A stretch of DNA of 64,000 nucleotides, from assembly GCA_902571005.1 (NCBI GenBank), contig CACGAG010000008.1:1-64000 (forward strand), read 5' to 3'. Origin of the DNA: an uncultured Pelagibacteraceae bacterium (GTDB taxonomy: Bacteria > Pseudomonadota > Alphaproteobacteria > Pelagibacterales > AG-422-B15). Position 1 is the first letter of the stretch. Each line of letters starts with the position of its first letter. Below the pieces are notes generated by a model. It was not told where the DNA came from, did no database searches, and was given only the letters and a program-made list of their open reading frames with translations. Shown piece by piece: positions 11,593 to 19,387 of this stretch. The translations under genes were made by a program, and so were the position numbers.

Positions 11593-13002
11593 TCAAACAC
11601 TAAAATAGTTTTTGTATTCAATAGGATGAGGAGAATGTTCTAGATCATATACATCTTCCATTTTCAGGTCTATATACGCATCAATTTGGTCATCTGTAAA
11701 AACTCCACCTTCAGTTAAAAAAGCTCTATCTTCGTCAACCGCCTCAAGTGCCTCTCTAAGAGAGCCACAAACAGTTGGCAATTTTTTAACTTCTGCATCA
11801 GGTAATTCATAAAGATCTTCATCAGCAGCATTTCCTGGATCAATTTTATTTTTTATACCATCCATCCCCGCCATTAGCATTGCTGAAAATGCCAAATAAG
11901 GATTTGCTGAGGGATCTGGAAACCTTACTTCAACTCTTTTTCCTTTCGGATTATCTGAAACAGGTATCCGACACGAGGCAGATCTGTTTCTTGCTGAGTA
12001 TACAAGTATTACTGGGGCCTCAAACCCTGGTATCAGTCTCTTATAACTGTTTGTGCTAGCATTCGTAAACGCGTTAAGTGCCCTTCCATGTTTTATGATC
12101 CCACCAATGTAGTGCAATGCCATCTCGGATAAGCCTGCATATTTATCTCCTGCAAATAGAGGTTTGCCATTCTTCCATATGGATTGATGTGTATGCATTC
12201 CAGTTCCATTATCACCTTTAACTGGTTTAGGCATGAATGTAGCAGTTTTACCAAATGCATTAGCGACCATGTGTACACCATACTTATAAAGCTGCATAGC
12301 ATCGCCCTGTTTAAGTAAAGTATCAAACTTCAGTCCCAATTCATGTTGACTTGGAGCAACTTCATGATGATGTTTTTCCATCTTCAGTCCTAAATTTTTT
12401 AATTCTTCAAGAAATTCTGTTCTTATATCTTGTGCGCTATCAACAGGCGGTACAGGAAAATATCCTCCTTTAACACCTGGTCTGTGTGCTAAGTTGCCAC
12501 TTTCATAAGAGCGTCCAGAATTATATGGACCTTCAGTACTATCAATTTCAAACATTGATTTGTTCATATCAACTTGAAATTTTACATCATCAAATATAAA
12601 AAACTCTGCTTCTGGACCCATATATATAGTATCGCCAATTCCACTTGCTTTGACATACTCTTCTGCTTTTCTTGCAGTTCCTCTTGGATCTCTCTCATAT
12701 GGTTCCTTTGACACTGCATCGAAAACATCGCAAAATACAATTAATGTTGGTTGGGCTGTAAAAGGATCCATTACCGTTGTGGTTAAGTCCGGTTTGAGAA
12801 CCATGTCTGACTCATTTATAGCTTTCCAGCCAGATACAGAGGATCCATCAAAGAAGACTCCGCTGTTTAGGAGATCATCGTCAACTGCTGTACCGTCCAT
12901 CGTTAAATGTTGAAGTTTGCCTTTTGGATCAGTAAATCTCATATCGAGATACTTGACTTCACCATTTTTAAATTTTTTTAGTACTTCGTTTGCAGTACCC
13001 AT
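11593..13002 (-). CDS. glnA: Glutamine synthetase type I
   Basis: Dodecameric ATP-dependent ligation of ammonia to glutamate. At 469 residues it has the length of enterobacterial GlnA. Visible landmarks are VFFDGSSVSGWK, the metal ligands in YMGPEAEFFIFD and HHHEVAPSQHELG, the ATP-site motif FMPKPVKGDNGTGMHTHQS, and NRSASCRIPV with the active-site arginines. The tyrosine in DEDLYELPDAEVKKLP sits at the adenylylation-loop position (Tyr397 in E. coli), so GlnE control remains possible. The start is supported by AGGGGA upstream of the ATG. It is third in the operon glnB-glnII-glnA, 21 bp after glnII. The classical alphaproteobacterial arrangement is glnB directly before glnA. Confidence 0.97.
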   Translation of the reverse strand: MGTANEVLKKFKNGEVKYLDMRFTDPKGKLQHLTMDGTAVDDDLLNSGVFFDGSSVSGWKAINESDMVLKPDLTTTVMDPFTAQPTLIVFCDVFDAVSKEPYERDPRGTARKAEEYVKASGIGDTIYMGPEAEFFIFDDVKFQVDMNKSMFEIDSTEGPYNSGRSYESGNLAHRPGVKGGYFPVPPVDSAQDIRTEFLEELKNLGLKMEKHHHEVAPSQHELGLKFDTLLKQGDAMQLYKYGVHMVANAFGKTATFMPKPVKGDNGTGMHTHQSIWKNGKPLFAGDKYAGLSEMALHYIGGIIKHGRALNAFTNASTNSYKRLIPGFEAPVILVYSARNRSASCRIPVSDNPKGKRVEVRFPDPSANPYLAFSAMLMAGMDGIKNKIDPGNAADEDLYELPDAEVKKLPTVCGSLREALEAVDEDRAFLTEGGVFTDDQIDAYIDLKMEDVYDLEHSPHPIEYKNYFSV

Positions 13003-13023
13003 ATGATCCCCTAATTATGGAAT

Positions 13024-14004
13024 TTATTTAGTCAAAGTCCCAACTATATGTGATACAATTTTGTATGGATCAGCATTCGATGCTGGCCTTCTATCTTCAA
13101 GATACCCATTCCAATTATGTTCAACAGTATAAACTGGAATACGTATACTAGCACCTCTATCACTTACACCATATGAAAATTTATCGATACTTTGTGTCTC
13201 GTGAAGTCCAGTAAGTCTCATATTATTGTCAGATCCATAAGCTGCAATACCTTCTTCATGAACCTTTCCAAGTTTGTCGCACATTGATGTAAATAATTCT
13301 TCTGATCCAGAAGATCTCATTTGTTCATTAGAAAAATTAGTGTGCATACCAGAACCGTTCCAATCTCCAGTTTTTGGTTTTGGGTGGAAGTTCACTCCAA
13401 CGCCGTGTTCCTCAGCAGTTTTCATGAGTAAATATCGGCTTACCCATAAATCATCAGCTGCTTTAATACCTTTTCCAAAGCATTGATATTCCCATTGGCC
13501 AAGTGCAACTTCTGCGTTAGTTCCAGTAAGCGTAATCCCAAGATCTATACAAGCTTTTAGGTGTGCGTCTGATATGGCTCTACCAACAACATTGCCTGCT
13601 CCAACACCACAATAAAATTCACCTTGCTCTCTCGGTGTGCCATCTTCCCAGCCAAGTGGTTCACCAGTTTTAGCGTCAGTTAAAAAGAATTCTTGTTCAA
13701 AACCAAACCACCATTCGTCGGAAACAACTTCCGCTGCCGCAGCTCTAAAGTTTGATGGATGAGTTGTATGGTCTGCAGCCTGTACCTGTGTCATTACTAT
13801 ATCGTGTCCATTTGGATTAGAATAAGTTTGAACAGGAAGAAGAAGACAGTCTGAGCTTCCTCCCTCTGCTTGTTGAGTAGAAGAACCATCAAATGACCAG
13901 TCCGGTGCTGATTTTTCTTCGGTTGCTTTTACTTTACTTCTCATAAAAGGCTCTGGTGTATAACCATCGAGCCATATGTATTCATAAGTTTTCATATCTG
14001 ACAT
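13024..14004 (-). CDS. glnII: Glutamine synthetase type II (eukaryotic-like)
   Basis: A second glutamine synthetase from the short, eukaryote-like GSII family known in rhizobia and some actinomycetes. The 326-residue protein starts YEYIWLDGYTPEPFMRSKV and carries the GSII signature DWSFDGSSTQQAEGGSSDC, then WWFGFEQEFFL, NAEVALGQWEYQ, NFHPKPKTGDWNGSGMHTNFS and DRGASIRIPV. It lacks the adenylylation loop of GSI, so GlnE cannot regulate it the same way. A GGGAG ribosome-binding site lies 6 bp before the ATG. Spacing is 21 bp on both sides, between glnB and glnA, so all three genes should share a transcript. Codon use looks like that of its neighbours; transfer cannot be judged by eye. Confidence 0.95.
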   Translation of the reverse strand: MSDMKTYEYIWLDGYTPEPFMRSKVKATEEKSAPDWSFDGSSTQQAEGGSSDCLLLPVQTYSNPNGHDIVMTQVQAADHTTHPSNFRAAAAEVVSDEWWFGFEQEFFLTDAKTGEPLGWEDGTPREQGEFYCGVGAGNVVGRAISDAHLKACIDLGITLTGTNAEVALGQWEYQCFGKGIKAADDLWVSRYLLMKTAEEHGVGVNFHPKPKTGDWNGSGMHTNFSNEQMRSSGSEELFTSMCDKLGKVHEEGIAAYGSDNNMRLTGLHETQSIDKFSYGVSDRGASIRIPVYTVEHNWNGYLEDRRPASNADPYKIVSHIVGTLTK

Positions 14005-14025
14005 TAATTTCTCCCTGAATTAAGT

Positions 14026-14361
14026 TTATAATGCGTCCGAACCAGTCTCGCCTGTACGAATTCTCATAACTGTTTCAATGTTAGAAACAAATATTTTACC
14101 ATCACCAATACGATTTGTGTTTGCTGAAGCCCTAATCGCTTCGACGGCCGTATCGACAAGATCATCTTGTAAGATTATTTCTAATCTAATTTTCGGAAGA
14201 AAATCACCATATTCAACACCAGTGTTAACTTCAGTAAAACCTCTTTGTCTACCTAAGCCTTTGGCTTCAGATATAGTGATCCCACGCACCCCAACTTTTT
14301 CAAGTGCTTCTTTTACATCATCTATCTTAAATGGCTTTATGACAGCTTCGATTTTTTTCAT
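14026..14361 (-). CDS. glnB: Nitrogen regulatory protein PII with shortened T-loop
   Basis: Trimeric sensor of 2-oxoglutarate, ATP/ADP and glutamine that controls nitrogen metabolism through partner proteins. The 111-residue sequence is collinear with PII: MKKIEAVIKPFKIDDVKEAL, EAKGLGRQRG, the B-loop/C-terminal IGDGKIFVSNIETVMRIRTGE. The T-loop departs from the norm. Where GlnB proteins read GHTELYRGAEYxVDFLPK, this one reads GFTEVNTGVEYGDFLPK. Tyr51, the uridylylation site, is kept; His42 is Phe, Tyr46 is Asn, and one residue between Tyr51 and Asp54 is missing, which explains the 111 instead of 112 length. It heads the glnB-glnII-glnA operon, and the upstream 172-bp gap probably holds its promoter. 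GlnB versus GlnK cannot be separated with certainty. Confidence 0.93.
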   Translation of the reverse strand: MKKIEAVIKPFKIDDVKEALEKVGVRGITISEAKGLGRQRGFTEVNTGVEYGDFLPKIRLEIILQDDLVDTAVEAIRASANTNRIGDGKIFVSNIETVMRIRTGETGSDAL

Positions 14362-14380
14362 TATGAGTTAACTCTTAAGT

Positions 14381-14410
14381 TTTATACATTAATTTTCTGA
14401 AAGAAGTTAA
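14381..14410 (-). promoter_or_regulatory. Candidate sigma70-type promoter for glnB-glnII-glnA
   Basis: On the minus strand, TTAACT (14410-14405) and TATAAA (14386-14381) are separated by 18 bp, which would start transcription around 14374, just upstream of the glnB ATG at 14361. The leader would then be very short. In such AT-rich DNA a match of this quality can arise by chance, so this is only a candidate. I looked for a sigma54 -24/-12 element in the same gap and did not find a convincing one. Confidence 0.3.
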
Positions 14411-14533
14411 AATTAATGATAGAATGTATATATAATGTTTTTATGCCAAATTGACATATAGATTTAATTATAAGTAGAGGTAAATTTTACATATCTTTAT
14501 TTAAAACATGCACTTATAGGCGATTTCTAATAA

Positions 14534-16021
14534 ATGACTCAATACATCCTTAGTAATAAAGAAATGGCAAAGGCCGACCTTTTAACTATTGAATCTGGTA
14601 TTTCTAGTTTGGATCTGATGTTTAACGCAGGAAAGAAAGTTTTCAACAATCTTCCTGTTAAAAGAGGTAAAAGGGTGCTCTTTATTTGTGGTCCGGGAAA
14701 TAACGGTGGCGATGGCTATGTTGCAGCTGACCTTATTTTAAAGCAAGGTATGGAAATTGATATTTATTGCCCTATTAGTAAAGCTAAGGAAAGTAATGAC
14801 AATTTACATTATAAACAAAAACTTAATAAATCATTATTTGTTTCCAAAATAAGAAGTTTATCAAATTATTGTTATGTAGTAGACGCTTTGTTTGGTACGG
14901 GGTTATCAAGGACAATGTCAGATGATTTAAGTTCTTTGGTTGGTAAAATTAATCAGTCTAAATTAGATGTTTTCTCCGTAGATATTCCATCTGGCATTAA
15001 TGGCGATACATCTGCTGTTCTTGGAGAAGCTTTTAAAGCTTCAAAAACAATTACTTTTTTTAATAAAAAAAAATGTCATTATTTGTACCCTGGAAAAAAA
15101 TATTGTGGAGAAATAGTAGTTGAGGATATTGGAATTAAAAAAAACGTATTAGATCAAATTATGCCGAATATAAAAAAAAATGATCCATCATTATGGATTA
15201 AGAATTTTCCATTTCCAGTTTCAAGTGATCATAAATATTCAAGAGGAATGCTTGTAATTAATACTGGTCCTCAATTTCAAACTGGAGCAGCTCGATTAGC
15301 TGGTCGATCAGCTATGCGCGTTGGGGCAGGAGCAGTAACAATGGTCTGCGATGAAGAAACAGCAAAAATATTAGAACCACAAATCTCAGTTGAATTACTA
15401 TCAGTGATAAAAGAAAAAAACGATTTTCAAAAACTTTTAAAAGACAAAAGAGTTTCAAGTGTCCTCATAGGTCCTGGAAATGGAGTAAACGATGAAACAA
15501 AAGCAAGAACTTTAATGGCACTGGCTTTTGTGGATCATTGTGTAATTGATGCAGACGCAATTACATGTTTTGAAAATAATCCAGAAGAATTATTTATAGA
15601 TACTTATCCGCATACAATACTCACACCTCATGAAGGTGAATTTAAAAGATTATTTGGTGAAGGTATCGCGTTAATGGAAGATAAAGTACTCAAGTGTGTT
15701 GAGGCAGCCAAATTAGCAGGAAGTATAGTTTTACTCAAAGGCGCTGATACAGTTATTGCTGATCCTGAAGGTAATGTTGTAATAAATGCAAGCGAAGCTC
15801 CATATCTAGCAACCGCAGGATCAGGCGATGTTCTTGCTGGAATCATCGCTTCACTTGTTGGAGATAATAAGATGAATGCTTTTGATGCGACTTGCGCTGG
15901 AGCATATATTCACTCAAAACTTGGAGAAATGATAGGTCCAGGACTTATAGCTGAGGATCTTATTGACAACATTCCTCTGATGATTAAAAAGCTGCATTCG
16001 TATGTCAAAGATATTAAATAA
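14534..16021 (+). CDS. nnr: Bifunctional NAD(P)H-hydrate repair enzyme (epimerase + ADP-dependent dehydratase)
   Basis: Repairs hydrated NADH/NADPH: the N-terminal YjeF_N domain (about residues 1-210) epimerises R- to S-NAD(P)HX, and the C-terminal ribokinase-like domain (about 220-490) dehydrates it using ADP. Visible motifs are FICGPGNNGGDGYVAADLIL and DALFGTGLSR in the first domain, SVDIPSGINGD at its end, then VLIGPGNGVNDE, DADAITCF, LTPHEGEFKRLFG, VLLKGADTVI and TAGSGDVLAGIIASL in the second. The length of 495 residues is normal for the fused form. It is divergent from glnB and its end overlaps the start of the next gene by 20 bp, in a different frame. In several alphaproteobacteria the gene lies near glnB-glnA, as here. 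Confidence 0.95.
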   Translation: MTQYILSNKEMAKADLLTIESGISSLDLMFNAGKKVFNNLPVKRGKRVLFICGPGNNGGDGYVAADLILKQGMEIDIYCPISKAKESNDNLHYKQKLNKSLFVSKIRSLSNYCYVVDALFGTGLSRTMSDDLSSLVGKINQSKLDVFSVDIPSGINGDTSAVLGEAFKASKTITFFNKKKCHYLYPGKKYCGEIVVEDIGIKKNVLDQIMPNIKKNDPSLWIKNFPFPVSSDHKYSRGMLVINTGPQFQTGAARLAGRSAMRVGAGAVTMVCDEETAKILEPQISVELLSVIKEKNDFQKLLKDKRVSSVLIGPGNGVNDETKARTLMALAFVDHCVIDADAITCFENNPEELFIDTYPHTILTPHEGEFKRLFGEGIALMEDKVLKCVEAAKLAGSIVLLKGADTVIADPEGNVVINASEAPYLATAGSGDVLAGIIASLVGDNKMNAFDATCAGAYIHSKLGEMIGPGLIAEDLIDNIPLMIKKLHSYVKDIK

Positions 16022-17888
16022 AATAATTGTAGCCTTAGTTTTTCTTATGCTTCTGCTAGTTAGTACACTTTATGCAGAAGAGTCATACACTTTTAAAACA
16101 AATGAAACTGAATTTATTGGTTCGGTAGCAAAAGAAAAGGGAGACAAAAAGACTATATCCTTTGTCGGAATTCCCTTTGCAAAGCCTCCAGTAGGTGAAC
16201 TGAGATGGAAAGCTCCCAGAGAATTAGATAGCTATCCTGATACATTTAAAGCAACCACTCTACCCAATAGGTGTATGCAAGTTAGTAACTTTTATGATTC
16301 AATGGATGGCATTGAGGGTGAGTCAATCATAGGTTCAGAAGATTGTTTGTACTTAAATATATATCTTTCTGAAAAAGCATATAAGAGCAAAGAGAAGCTG
16401 CCAGTTGTTTTTTGGATTCATGGCGGCGGCAATACCTGGGGATATTCAGCTTCAAATTTATTTACATCAGGTGATTTTATTTTAGATCACGATGTAATAT
16501 TAGTTACAACAAACTACAGGCTAGGACCTTTTGGATGGTTTGCGTACAGCGGGTTAAATCAAGACTCAGAAAACCCTTTAGATAGTACTGCTAATTTTGG
16601 AACATTAGATATTATAAAATCCCTTGAATGGGTGAATAAATACATTTCCTTTTTTAATGGTGATCCAGAGAACATAACAATTTTTGGCGAGTCTGCTGGA
16701 GCTCGAAATGTGATTTCTCTTATGTCTTCGCCATTAAGCAAGGATTTGTTTCAAAGGGGTATTTCACAAAGTGGCTATCTTGGATCAGATTCGCTTGAAT
16801 ACTCTGAAAACAATGAAAGAGCTGGTTCTTTAAGTTTACTAAAATACCTTATTAAATCTGAAAATCCAAATATTGCTGATGAAGAACTTTCTAATTTTAT
16901 TGGCAATAAATTACTGTCCAAAGAATTTTTAAGATCTGCCAATGCAAACGAAATAATTTCTTATTATCGTGTAAGAAATGATACTGGTGGATTAATAGAC
17001 GTTCCAAATGTCATCCCAGACGGTGTTGTTATACCAATGAAAGGTATATACGGGGTATATCGTGATGGCGAAATGCACGATAAACCAATGATATTTGGAT
17101 CTACAAGAGATGAAGACAAACTCTTTATGTTCGCAAATGATGCATTCGTTGAAAGACCTCTTGCTTTTCTTAGGCCTATTTCAGAATATTTCGATTTATA
17201 CGTAAAGCCAAAAGATCCTAAATTCTATGATGTATATGCAAGATACATGGCAGAGTCATGGAAATATGGTGCAGTAGATCTCCCGTCCGACTTCACATCT
17301 TTAAATAAGAGTTCAAATGTATACGCGTATAGATTTGATTGGGATGAGCAAAACAGTGACTTAGGTTTAGACCAGATAATTGGCTTTAATATTCCAGGTG
17401 TGAATATAAATCTTGATTTGCCGAGGTTATTAGGTGCTGGACACGCAATGGAATTAGCTTTTATTTTTAAGTCTGGCGGTTTATTGGGTGAGAGTTTTGA
17501 TGCAATTAATGACATAATGTATGACGAAGATAACAGAGAGACAGATTTAGATTTGGCAACAAAAATGGGAAAGTACTGGGTAAATTTTGCGTATGATGGA
17601 AATCCAAATTCTATGCCTTATGATGTAGATACAGAATGGACGCCTTGGGATGCTAAGAAAGGGAATGAGAGGTTCATAGTTTTTGATACAGTAAATGATA
17701 AAGGCATTACAATGTTTAATAATACTCTATCGGCTGATTCAATTCTTCAAGGAGTATCAAGTGAGAGCATAACTGTTGATCAAAAGTGCTATATAATTGA
17801 TAAAATGTTTAATAGAACAACTCTTACTGACGAGGAAGTGGATGAAATTTACAGAACCTTTATCAGCGGTAAGTGCACTAAGGCCTAA
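16002..17888 (+). CDS. Secreted type-B carboxylesterase
   Basis: An alpha/beta-hydrolase of the carboxylesterase/cholinesterase family that cleaves carboxylic esters; substrate unknown. The 628-residue product starts with a signal peptide (MSKILNKIIVALVFLMLLLVSTLYA), so it should be periplasmic or extracellular. Family landmarks are FVGIPFAKPPVGELRWKAP, the oxyanion-hole motif WIHGGGNTWGY, the nucleophile in FGESAGARNV, an acidic residue near GSTRDEDKLF, and the likely catalytic His in GAGHAMELAFIF. The start lies 20 bp inside nnr; the next in-frame Met falls within the hydrophobic core, so the upstream ATG is favoured. The 3' end overlaps the 3' end of a convergent small gene by 4 bp. Confidence 0.92.
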   Translation: MSKILNKIIVALVFLMLLLVSTLYAEESYTFKTNETEFIGSVAKEKGDKKTISFVGIPFAKPPVGELRWKAPRELDSYPDTFKATTLPNRCMQVSNFYDSMDGIEGESIIGSEDCLYLNIYLSEKAYKSKEKLPVVFWIHGGGNTWGYSASNLFTSGDFILDHDVILVTTNYRLGPFGWFAYSGLNQDSENPLDSTANFGTLDIIKSLEWVNKYISFFNGDPENITIFGESAGARNVISLMSSPLSKDLFQRGISQSGYLGSDSLEYSENNERAGSLSLLKYLIKSENPNIADEELSNFIGNKLLSKEFLRSANANEIISYYRVRNDTGGLIDVPNVIPDGVVIPMKGIYGVYRDGEMHDKPMIFGSTRDEDKLFMFANDAFVERPLAFLRPISEYFDLYVKPKDPKFYDVYARYMAESWKYGAVDLPSDFTSLNKSSNVYAYRFDWDEQNSDLGLDQIIGFNIPGVNINLDLPRLLGAGHAMELAFIFKSGGLLGESFDAINDIMYDEDNRETDLDLATKMGKYWVNFAYDGNPNSMPYDVDTEWTPWDAKKGNERFIVFDTVNDKGITMFNNTLSADSILQGVSSESITVDQKCYIIDKMFNRTTLTDEEVDEIYRTFISGKCTKA

Positions 17889-18103
17889 ATTTTATTTAGT
17901 TCAACTCTATAGTCATCCACGATAGTTATTTCCTGTATACCATCGATGTGCATTTTAAATTTCTTATATTCTTCTTTTTCTTTCACTTTTTCTCGAGCTT
18001 CTTTTTCATCTTTCGCACAGACAAAGATATTAGTGTGTCCTTCGTAAAAGCCATCTGAAATATTAGGATCATAAAAACCTGTATGGACTTGAAACAATTT
18101 CAT
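17885..18103 (-). CDS. Small DUF1543-like protein
   Basis: A 72-residue protein with no signal peptide or membrane segment. The pattern (MKLFQVHTGFYDP start, a central charged helix KDEKEAREKVKEKEEYKK, then HIDGIQEITIVDDYRVEL) matches what I remember of the DUF1543 family of small, uncharacterised proteins, in which an HxDGxxEI..VDGY segment recurs. Function is unknown. Its stop codon overlaps that of the convergent carboxylesterase gene by 4 bp, and its start lies only 19 bp from the start of the divergent DUF2256-like gene. Confidence 0.7.
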   Translation of the reverse strand: MKLFQVHTGFYDPNISDGFYEGHTNIFVCAKDEKEAREKVKEKEEYKKFKMHIDGIQEITIVDDYRVELNKI

Positions 18104-18122
18104 ATTATTTAATAATTAGATC

Positions 18123-18257
18123 ATGAAAAAAGAAAACTTGCCATCTAAAATATGTCCAGTTTGTAATCGCCCTTTCAAATGGAGAAAAAAATGGAGGTTG
18201 AACTGGGACAGAGTAATATACTGTTCAAAAAAGTGTGCTGGAATAAAAAAGGCTTAA
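18123..18257 (+). CDS. DUF2256-like zinc-ribbon microprotein (absent from the ORF track)
   Basis: A 44-residue ORF from ATG 18123 to TAA 18257, below the ORF-track cutoff. It reads KICPVCNRPFKWRKKWRLNW and ends YCSKKCAG, giving two Cys-x2/3-Cys pairs (CPVC and CSKKC) around a basic, Trp-rich core. This is the layout of the DUF2256 family of tiny cysteine-rich proteins, whose function is unknown; zinc binding is inferred. Conservation of this exact pattern makes chance coding very unlikely. Its stop overlaps the 3' end of the convergent hydroxyacid dehydrogenase gene by 4 bp. Confidence 0.85.
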   Translation: MKKENLPSKICPVCNRPFKWRKKWRLNWDRVIYCSKKCAGIKKA

Positions 18258-19195
18258 ACAATATTTCTTTTTTTGCCTTTATAAAAAGAATTTATATTTT
18301 TTACTAATTGATTGATTGCTTCTTGCAAGGTTTCATTTGATGCCCATGCGGTATGGGGTGTCCAAATGAAATTTGCTTCATTTAATATGCTATAATAAGG
18401 GTGAGACTTTTTTGGAGGTTCACTAGTTGTGACATCGATTCCAGATCCTGCAATGATTTTTTGTTTTAATGCTTTTGCTAGATCATTTTCATTAACTATG
18501 CCACCCCTTGCAGTATTAATTAAGATCATATTTTTTTTCATTATTTTTAATTCTTTAATTGTTATCAGGTCTTTTGTTTTCTCATTCAAGGGACAATGAA
18601 TAGATAAATAATCAAGAGATGATAAGAATTTTAAAAATTCATTTTTTTTATAATTTCTAACTGAAAAATAATTAATATTCATTCCAAATGCTTTAGCCAT
18701 TCTGCCAACTTTCATACCGATTGAACCTTTTCCAATTATGCCCAATGTTTTGCCATGTAGGTCATTTATTTTTCTGCTAAGTAATGCAAACACCTTTCTT
18801 TTTTGCCAAAGTTTCTTGTCTATATCTTTCTCAAGACCTTTAATATTTTTAGAAAGCGCAAGCATGAGAGTTAAAACGTGTTCAGCAACCGAAATAGAAG
18901 CATAGTCTCTTAGATTGCATATGGAGATGTTATGTTTTCTGCAGTACTCTAAGTCTATTATATTCGTTCCCGTTGCAGTTATCGCAATTAGTTCTAAATT
19001 TTTTGCACCAGACAAATTATTTCTATTAAGCTCAATTTTGTTGGTAACAATTATATGTGCTTTCTCAATCCTTTTTTTGACTTCTTTTACCTTCGTAAAA
19101 TTATGGTTTTTCCACTTGTGACTAAAATCAAGTTTTGGAAATAAAATATTAGATGGAAAGGTGGACCTATCTAAAAATACAATATTTTTTCTCAT
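18254..19195 (-). CDS. D-isomer-specific 2-hydroxyacid dehydrogenase (glycerate/hydroxypyruvate reductase-like)
   Basis: NAD(P)-dependent interconversion of a 2-keto acid and its D-2-hydroxy acid. The 313-residue protein has the Rossmann motif LGIIGKGSIGMKVGRMAKAFGM (about 147-167), the family segments YLSIHCPLNEKTKDL and MILINTARGGIVNENDL with the substrate Arg, GIDVTTSEPP with the Glu, and the catalytic His in FIWTPHTAWAS. Closest by feel to glycerate dehydrogenase (hydroxypyruvate reductase) or similar; phosphoglycerate dehydrogenase is unlikely because there is no ACT domain. It is transcribed away from tRNA-Leu, with an 86-bp gap. The substrate cannot be fixed from sequence. Confidence 0.88.
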   Translation of the reverse strand: MRKNIVFLDRSTFPSNILFPKLDFSHKWKNHNFTKVKEVKKRIEKAHIIVTNKIELNRNNLSGAKNLELIAITATGTNIIDLEYCRKHNISICNLRDYASISVAEHVLTLMLALSKNIKGLEKDIDKKLWQKRKVFALLSRKINDLHGKTLGIIGKGSIGMKVGRMAKAFGMNINYFSVRNYKKNEFLKFLSSLDYLSIHCPLNEKTKDLITIKELKIMKKNMILINTARGGIVNENDLAKALKQKIIAGSGIDVTTSEPPKKSHPYYSILNEANFIWTPHTAWASNETLQEAINQLVKNINSFYKGKKRNIV

Positions 19196-19281
19196 AATTA
19201 ACGGTCAAAACTATAGCATCAAATTGTAATATTTTACTGTAAACATCTAAAAAATAGTCTATTTTGCATTTTCTATTAATC

Positions 19282-19366
19282 GCGGATATGGTGGAATTGG
19301 TAGACACGCTGGTTTTAGGTACCAGTGAGGCAACTCATGGGGGTTCGAGTCCCTCTATCCGCACCA
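19282..19366 (+). tRNA. tRNA-Leu (anticodon TAG)
   Basis: Full cloverleaf with encoded CCA. The acceptor stem GCGGATA pairs with TATCCGC, followed by discriminator A and CCA. The anticodon stem CTGGT/ACCAG closes the loop TTTAGGT, giving TAG for CUA-type leucine codons. The long variable region of a class II tRNA is present before the T arm GGGTTCGAGTCCC. It lies 21 bp upstream of tig, a placement common in Alphaproteobacteria. Confidence 0.97.
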
Positions 19367-19387
19367 ATTTGTTAGTAAGAAGATAAT

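Noticed and set aside
12093-12326. Antisense ORFs listed in the track (for example 12093-12326, 13274-13486, 24534-24806)
   Set aside because: They are shadows of strongly conserved genes, without ribosome-binding sites or recognisable products.
14362-14533. Possible sigma54 (NtrC-type) promoter before glnB, from TTTGGCAT on the minus strand
   Set aside because: The -12 GC at the required spacing is absent; only the -24 half matches.
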